This document shows positions 35,781 to 39,881 of a stretch of DNA of 39,881 nt, piece after piece; the stretch's first letter is position 1, and each line of letters starts with the position of its first letter. Location of the stretch: assembly GCA_011523365.1 (NCBI GenBank), contig WTGY01000027.1, positions 1 through 39,881 of the forward strand, given 5' to 3'. Position numbers and translations under genes: made by a program. The notes beneath the pieces were generated by a model, which saw only the letters and a list, made by a program, of their open reading frames with translations, was not told the origin of the DNA and searched no databases. Origin of the DNA: Caldilineaceae bacterium (GTDB lineage Bacteria; Chloroflexota; Anaerolineae; Caldilineales; Caldilineaceae).

Positions 35781-36920
35781 ATGCGCTCACTCCCACTGCG
35801 TTCCATATGGCAGATCGTCAGTGAGATCAATCTTGCTGAAATCCAGAGTGAAATCGAATCCCCCTTCCATCTGCTGATCGCTGCCGACGATCATGCTGAA
35901 GCAGAACAGGCCGCAACCTGCCTCAGTTCCCCCGTTGCCGACTTTTTCCACCCATGGATCACCGTCACCGACAGCACCGGCTCCGGCCTTCTTTCACAAA
36001 GCACGGAGATTGCCCCGCGCACCCTAAAGACACGTACCTCCACGTCTCAACCATCCCGCACGACTCCGGACTGCGCCCTGCTTGTCTCTACCCGGCTCGA
36101 ACTGAGTCCCGACCTGGTCTCCCTTCAACAGGCGCTGAACGCCCAGTCCATTCCCTCTCTGATTGTCGTCGTCGGCCCCGACGCCATACGTCCTGACAGT
36201 GCCATCGCCCGCCGCGGAGAACACGTGCGCGTGGCCATCCCCGACTGGTCCGAACAGTCCGTCGGCCGCGTCGCAGCCGCGCTGGTACAGATCGTACCCG
36301 CCTCCCTCCGCCTGCCCTTCGCCCGCCGCCTGCCCCCTCTGCGGCCGGCCGCCCTCAACATGCTCATCCAGGAAACGTCTCAGGTCAACGCCAGCTACTC
36401 CTTCACCACCGGCCTCGGCGAAACCGTACCCGGCCTGAACTTCGTCCTCGGCGCCGGTGACGCAATCGTCCTCACCAAGAACCAGCTGATGATGGCCTAC
36501 AAGATCGCCCTTGTCTCAGGAAAATCCGGTTCCCCTCAGAAACTCCTGGGCGAGATCGTCGGCGTTCTCGGTGGCGGCTTTCTCTTCCGCCAGCTCGCCC
36601 GCCAGATGAGCGGACTGATCCCTGTCTGGGGCATCGTGCCCAAAGTGGCCGTCGCCTACGCCGGCACCTGGGCCATAGGCAGAGCCGTCACGGTCTGGGC
36701 CACCGAAGGACAGAAAATCACCCCGGAGCTAATGTCGGGCCACTATCGTGAGGCCTTGGAACAGGGACGCCAAGCCGCCCAGCGAATCGTCGACAACGCC
36801 CGCCGGCCCCGCCCATCCTCTGCCGCCAAAAAACTGCCCGCCCAATCAAAGGCCATCTCCTCTCGTCTCCTGCGTCGCGTGGGTAAACGCATACCCCGCC
36901 TGCCCCCGCGCAAAAACTGA
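35781..36920 (+). CDS. DUF697 membrane protein with a degenerate N-terminal domain
   Basis: 379-residue protein. The C-terminal half (from LIQETSQVNASYSFTTGLGE to GHYREALEQGR) has the two hydrophobic segments and QLMMAYKIAL core of DUF697/YcjF-type proteins, which usually follow a dynamin-like GTPase domain. The N-terminal half resembles the position of such a GTPase but has no P-loop; TDSTGSG is the closest glycine run and lacks the Lys-Ser/Thr. A basic Pro/Arg tail (RPRPSSAAKK to RLPPRKN) ends the protein. Function is unknown; a membrane scaffold role is plausible. Confidence in the DUF697 part is moderate. Confidence 0.7.
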   Translation: MRSLPLRSIWQIVSEINLAEIQSEIESPFHLLIAADDHAEAEQAATCLSSPVADFFHPWITVTDSTGSGLLSQSTEIAPRTLKTRTSTSQPSRTTPDCALLVSTRLELSPDLVSLQQALNAQSIPSLIVVVGPDAIRPDSAIARRGEHVRVAIPDWSEQSVGRVAAALVQIVPASLRLPFARRLPPLRPAALNMLIQETSQVNASYSFTTGLGETVPGLNFVLGAGDAIVLTKNQLMMAYKIALVSGKSGSPQKLLGEIVGVLGGGFLFRQLARQMSGLIPVWGIVPKVAVAYAGTWAIGRAVTVWATEGQKITPELMSGHYREALEQGRQAAQRIVDNARRPRPSSAAKKLPAQSKAISSRLLRRVGKRIPRLPPRKN

Positions 36921-36979
36921 AGCGCTCCCATTTCCCACATTCTCCCACCCGCATACAAACAATTTCGCACCGGTTTCAT

Positions 36980-37008
36980 TTGACAACCGACCCCGTCCGT
37001 GTTACCCT
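36980..37008 (+). promoter_or_regulatory. Promoter of tRNA-Asp
   Basis: Perfect TTGACA (36980-36985), 17-base spacer and TACCCT (37003-37008) preceded by TG. The tRNA starts 28 bases later. Confidence 0.6.
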
Positions 37009-37035
37009 CAACTTCGCATGTCTTGATTTCCTGAT

Positions 37036-37111
37036 GGGGGCGTGGTGTAGCGGTTAGCATGTCGGCCTGTCAAGCCGGAGGTCGCGGGTTCAAATCCCGT
37101 CGCTCCCGCCA
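37036..37111 (+). tRNA. tRNA-Asp (GTC)
   Basis: The cloverleaf closes: acceptor GGGGGCG pairs with CGCTCCC (one G-T), a D-arm with TGTAGCGGTTAGCA, anticodon loop CTGTCAA with anticodon GTC, and T-loop GGTTCAAATCC. The discriminator is G (37108), as expected for Asp, and CCA (37109-37111) appears to be encoded. Confidence 0.95.
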
Positions 37112-37194
37112 CGGCAGTATGGATGCCGGACCATGGGGAAATCGGGGAAGGAATCAACCGGGCAGTGCCCTCTCTCCCAAACTGAGACATGAAA

Positions 37195-37228
37195 AAACAG
37201 GTCAACCCAGCGCTGGGTTGACCTGTTT
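37195..37228. terminator. Bidirectional terminator between tRNA-Asp and fabI
   Basis: A perfect 34-base palindrome (17-bp arms meeting at 37211/37212). On the plus strand TTTGCTTTT follows; on the minus strand a T-run (complement of 37192-37197) follows. It ends tRNA-Asp transcription one way and fabI the other. Confidence 0.9.
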
Positions 37229-37261
37229 GCTTTTCACACTAGGCGTCGCCCGACCGCTACC

Positions 37262-38044
37262 TCATACAGTGTCCATCTCAGGGGCGCCCATGATATTGTA
37301 CCCGCCGTCCACGTAGACGACCTCGCCCGTGACCTTCCCCGCCCAGTCTCCCAGGAGGAACCGGGCCGCATTCCCCACGTCGGCCTGGGTCACGTTCCCC
37401 ATCGGCGCCACCGTGCCCACGTACCCTAGACTCTTCCGGAACCCGCTGACCCCCGCTGAAGCCAACGTCTTGATCGGACCGGCGCTTATCGCATTGACCC
37501 GCACCTGGTCTTTGCCCAGGTCCCAGGCAAGATAACGTATTGTCGCCTCCAACGCAGCCTTGGCCACGCCCATTACATTGTAATTGGGCGTCACCTTCTC
37601 CGCCCCGTAATAGGTCATTGCCAGCATGCTGCCCCCTTCCGGCATCAACGGGATCGCACGCTTGGCCAGCGCCACCAGGCTGTAGCAGCTGACATCGAGC
37701 GCGACGCGGAATCCCTCGCGGCTGGTGTCCACGAAGCGCCCGCCCAGATCCTCACGTGGAGCGAAGGCAATCGAGTGCACCAGAAAATCTAGGCCGCCGT
37801 AATGGTCCCCGGCCTTGTCGAAAAGCTCGTCTATCGCCGCGTCATCAGTAACGTCGCACTCCTCGACAAACCGGCTGCCCAGCGATTCCGCCAGCGGCGT
37901 AACCCGCTTCTCCAGAAAGTCGCCGGCATAACTGAAGCCAATCTCCGCGCCCTCCTCCGCCAAAGCCTGCGCTATTCCCCACGCAATTGAATTCTTGTTC
38001 GCCACGCCAAATATTAGGCCGCGTTTCCCGTCAAAAGTCCCCAT
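37262..38044 (-). CDS. fabI: Enoyl-[acyl-carrier-protein] reductase (NADH)
   Basis: Last reductive step of the fatty-acid elongation cycle. The 260-residue short-chain dehydrogenase has the FabI-type cofactor loop ([14 protein letters not shown], residues 12-25) and the catalytic Y155-x6-K162 pair with Y145/Y146 nearby (MTYYGAEK). The [10 protein letters not shown] motif also fits FabI rather than FabL or FabV. ATG 38044 has AAGGAG at the right distance; a TTG at 38068 would add eight residues. It ends just before a strong bidirectional terminator. Confidence 0.95.
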   Translation of the reverse strand: MGTFDGKRGLIFGVANKNSIAWGIAQALAEEGAEIGFSYAGDFLEKRVTPLAESLGSRFVEECDVTDDAAIDELFDKAGDHYGGLDFLVHSIAFAPREDLGGRFVDTSREGFRVALDVSCYSLVALAKRAIPLMPEGGSMLAMTYYGAEKVTPNYNVMGVAKAALEATIRYLAWDLGKDQVRVNAISAGPIKTLASAGVSGFRKSLGYVGTVAPMGNVTQADVGNAARFLLGDWAGKVTGEVVYVDGGYNIMGAPEMDTV

Positions 38045-38068
38045 CGCTCGCTCCTTACGCTTATTCAA

Positions 38069-38419
38069 TCCTGATCACGCCTGAAGGTCCTGGCGCGGTG
38101 CCAAGGTTCGAATCCGAAAGCTTTTCCGTTCGTCCCAACGTCGAACATGTACTCCGGGTGCGCACGACTACGTCAAACTCACGCCACTGCCCCAGGATCT
38201 GTCAAGAACAACTCGATCTTGGCGAAGAAAATCGAAAAAAACCTGAAATTCGATGAAATTACCCCTTTACAAGCAAATAAAAGCGTGCTATACTTAATTC
38301 TTAGGGACCGAGTTGTCACGTTGTGGTTGGAAGCCACTATCGGGGGAAGCGTGGCATCCGGTTCCTTTCTTTATTGGCTTGAAAAAAACCGTCCTTTTAC
38401 CCCAAAAAATCGGTCCACG
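38069..38419. other. Gap between fabI and tyrS
   Basis: No gene is supported. The gap holds a plus-strand promoter-like pair (38266-38294) and, after it, a GCCAC/GTGGC stem at about 38332-38354. A T-arm-like GGTTCGAATCC at about 38105 is isolated and has no tRNA around it. Confidence 0.4.
38266..38294 (+). promoter_or_regulatory. Orphan plus-strand promoter-like sequence in the fabI-tyrS gap
   Basis: TTTACA (38266-38271), 17 bases, TATACT (38289-38294). It points toward the 3' end of tyrS on the opposite strand, with only a small stem (GCCAC/GTGGC, about 38332-38354) between. It may drive a short RNA or an antisense transcript. Confidence 0.4.
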
Positions 38420-39658
38420 CTATTCGTCCGAAACGACCCGCAGAAACCGCTTCCTTCCAACCTGAAGAACATTCTCGCCGCCGTTAGGCGTGACCGACGT
38501 TTGCACGCCGTCCGAGACCGCCTCCCCGTTGAGCCGCACGCCCCCTTGCTGTATCAGACGCCGCGCCTCTCCCTTGCTGCGTACCAGACCCGCCTCGCTC
38601 ATCAGGTCCAGCAGGTTCATCTCCTTAGACAATCTGAACTTTGGCGCGTCGCTTGGTGCCGCACCCTCGTGCATGCGCACCGCGTCCACAGCCGCCTGCT
38701 CCCCCCTGGCCTCGCCATGGAAGATACTGACAATCTCCTTCGCCAAGGCCCGCTTCGCAGCCTGCGGCGCCACTTCGCCGCTCTCTATCTGGGCAACCAT
38801 CCCATCGATCTCTTCCTGGCCCCAGCGCGTAACCAGTTCGGCGAAGTTCCGGAAAGTATGGTCCGGGAGATTCACCACCTTGGTAAAAATCACGCCCGGC
38901 GCCTCATCGATCCCAATATGATTGCCCGTTGACTTGCTCATCCGCAGGTAGCCGTCCGTTCCAACCAAAATCGGGAATGTCAACACCACCTGCGGCCGCA
39001 TTCCCCTTGCGCTCATCAATGTACGCCCGGCCATGAGATTGAACAACTGGTCTGTGCCGCCTATCTGCACGTCCGTTTCCAGCATGATGGCGTCATATCC
39101 CTGCATCAGCGCATAGAAGAATTCGTGTAGCCAAATAGGCTCTCCCTTGGCATGTCGCTTGCTGAAATTGTCCCGGGCCAGAAACTGCTGCACAGTAAAG
39201 CTGCTGGCCAGCTGAATAACCCCGCCAAAATCCAGTTCGCTCAACCACCTGTGATTGTAATCTACAACCGTCTTCTCCGGGTCCAGCACCCTGTGCGCCT
39301 GTTGCGTGAAACTCCGCGCATTCCCCATCGCCTCTTCCAGGCTCTGTTGCGTGCGCGCGCTCTCCTTGTCACTCGGGTCCCCAATCGTCCCCGTGAAAGT
39401 GCCGATGAGAAAGATTACCGTATGACCAAGCTCCTGGAACTGCCTGAGCTTTCGCAGCGGCACCGTATGCCCCAGATGAAGATCGCTCGACGTCGGATCG
39501 AAGCCGCAATAAACGCGCAGAGGCCGGCCGTCTCTCCGGCTCTCCTCAAGCCTCACCCGCAGCTCCGCCTCCATATTGTCCCGCGTCCGCTCGTCGCCAA
39601 ACTCCACCCCCCGCATTAACACAGCCATCTGCTCATCAACCGGCGCAAACTCAGCCAT
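38420..39658 (-). CDS. tyrS: Tyrosyl-tRNA synthetase
   Basis: Class I synthetase charging tRNA-Tyr, 412 residues, of the bacterial TyrRS type with a C-terminal S4 RNA-binding domain (from about residue 345, [23 protein letters not shown]). The HIGH motif appears as HLGH (61-64) and the KMSKS motif as RMSKS (239-243), with the tyrosine-binding YCGFDPT and [11 protein letters not shown] segments in place. GGAGGGATGGAGAG precedes ATG 39658. No T-box is seen upstream, unlike valS. Confidence 0.97.
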   Translation of the reverse strand: MAEFAPVDEQMAVLMRGVEFGDERTRDNMEAELRVRLEESRRDGRPLRVYCGFDPTSSDLHLGHTVPLRKLRQFQELGHTVIFLIGTFTGTIGDPSDKESARTQQSLEEAMGNARSFTQQAHRVLDPEKTVVDYNHRWLSELDFGGVIQLASSFTVQQFLARDNFSKRHAKGEPIWLHEFFYALMQGYDAIMLETDVQIGGTDQLFNLMAGRTLMSARGMRPQVVLTFPILVGTDGYLRMSKSTGNHIGIDEAPGVIFTKVVNLPDHTFRNFAELVTRWGQEEIDGMVAQIESGEVAPQAAKRALAKEIVSIFHGEARGEQAAVDAVRMHEGAAPSDAPKFRLSKEMNLLDLMSEAGLVRSKGEARRLIQQGGVRLNGEAVSDGVQTSVTPNGGENVLQVGRKRFLRVVSDE

Positions 39659-39800
39659 CTCTCCATCCCTCCAATTTACTTACCTTCCTCAAAGAACTGA
39701 GGCAACTGCCAAGCAACAATCCCAGCCCGACTGAACGAACTGAGCAACTCTCTCTCCTCCTCAGCCCTAATCTAAATCATACGTTGCAGCCTCTGCCCTC

Positions 39801-39821
39801 TGACTACTGACTACTGACTAC
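39801..39821. repeat. Heptad repeat TGACTAC x3
   Basis: Three perfect TGACTAC units in tandem immediately ahead of a second hairpin element, the same order as at 20298-20386. Confidence 0.75.
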
Positions 39822-39827
39822 TGTTGT

Positions 39828-39881
39828 AGTTCCGGGCGGTCGGGCCTATTCGGCCCTCCCTTGTGCGGGGGCTCCGCCCCC
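39828..39881. repeat. Hairpin repeat element, copy 2 (cut by the window end)
   Basis: Matches 20331-20384 at 53 of 54 bases, including the GGGCC/GGCCC stem and the start of the GCGGGGGC stem. The window stops inside it. Confidence 0.8.

Noticed and set aside
38104..38114. Isolated GGTTCGAATCC resembling a tRNA T-loop
   Set aside because: Its flanks do not form a T-stem and no cloverleaf surrounds it.
1..39881. CRISPR array, prophage or insertion sequence
   Set aside because: No spaced direct-repeat array, transposase, integrase or phage structural gene was found.

Overview
The window looks like chromosomal DNA of a GC-rich bacterium, most likely a member of the Chloroflexota (Caldilinea/Anaerolinea-like, possibly marine or host-associated). 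This is inferred from a T-box leader on valS, a b6f-like cytochrome b with two adjacent Rieske proteins, Pro/Thr-rich lipoprotein stalks, a CUT1 sugar transporter followed by phytanoyl-CoA-dioxygenase-like (PhyH) genes, and abundant short intergenic repeats. No marker gene fixes the taxon. Sigma-70-like promoters are close to the TTGACA/TATAAT consensus, which helped place transcription units.

Layout. 1-3394: promoter, T-box leader and valS. 3504-4188: a small VapBC-like toxin-antitoxin pair. 4295-8815: promoter and four genes of a quinol:cytochrome c oxidoreductase (Rieske 1, an aberrant frameshifted Rieske 2, cytochrome b, diheme cytochrome c). 8948-9664: phosphoribosyltransferase. 9940-16401: a promoter and a sugar ABC transporter (Tat lipoprotein binding protein, two permeases) followed by three tandem PhyH dioxygenases, with hairpins in the wider intercistronic gaps. 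16560-23734: mostly minus-strand housekeeping genes (GNAT, dinB, rsmI, a class V aminotransferase, a YedK/HMCES protein) plus an EamA exporter on the plus strand, separated by repeat-rich gaps. 23963-27176: two overlapping metallophosphoesterases and a second class V aminotransferase. 27219-32556: a signalling block (ECF-type sigma factor, FHA-winged-helix regulator, membrane Ser/Thr kinase, lipoprotein). 32694-34613: an unrecognised 639-residue protein. 34686-36920: low-specificity threonine aldolase and a DUF697 membrane protein. 37036-39658: tRNA-Asp, a bidirectional terminator, fabI and tyrS.

How genes work together. The cytochrome genes form one respiratory or photosynthetic-type complex transcribed from a single near-consensus promoter. 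The transporter probably imports a glycan or other small solute that the three PhyH enzymes modify, but no ATPase is encoded here. The kinase, FHA-wHTH protein and sigma factor could form a phospho-threonine relay, which is inference from domain types and adjacency. The features most deserving follow-up are the second Rieske protein (cluster ligand His replaced by Cys, disulfide cysteines lost, C-terminal frameshift), the PhyH triplication with its intercistronic hairpins, the orphan 639-residue protein, and the dispersed hairpin and heptad repeats.
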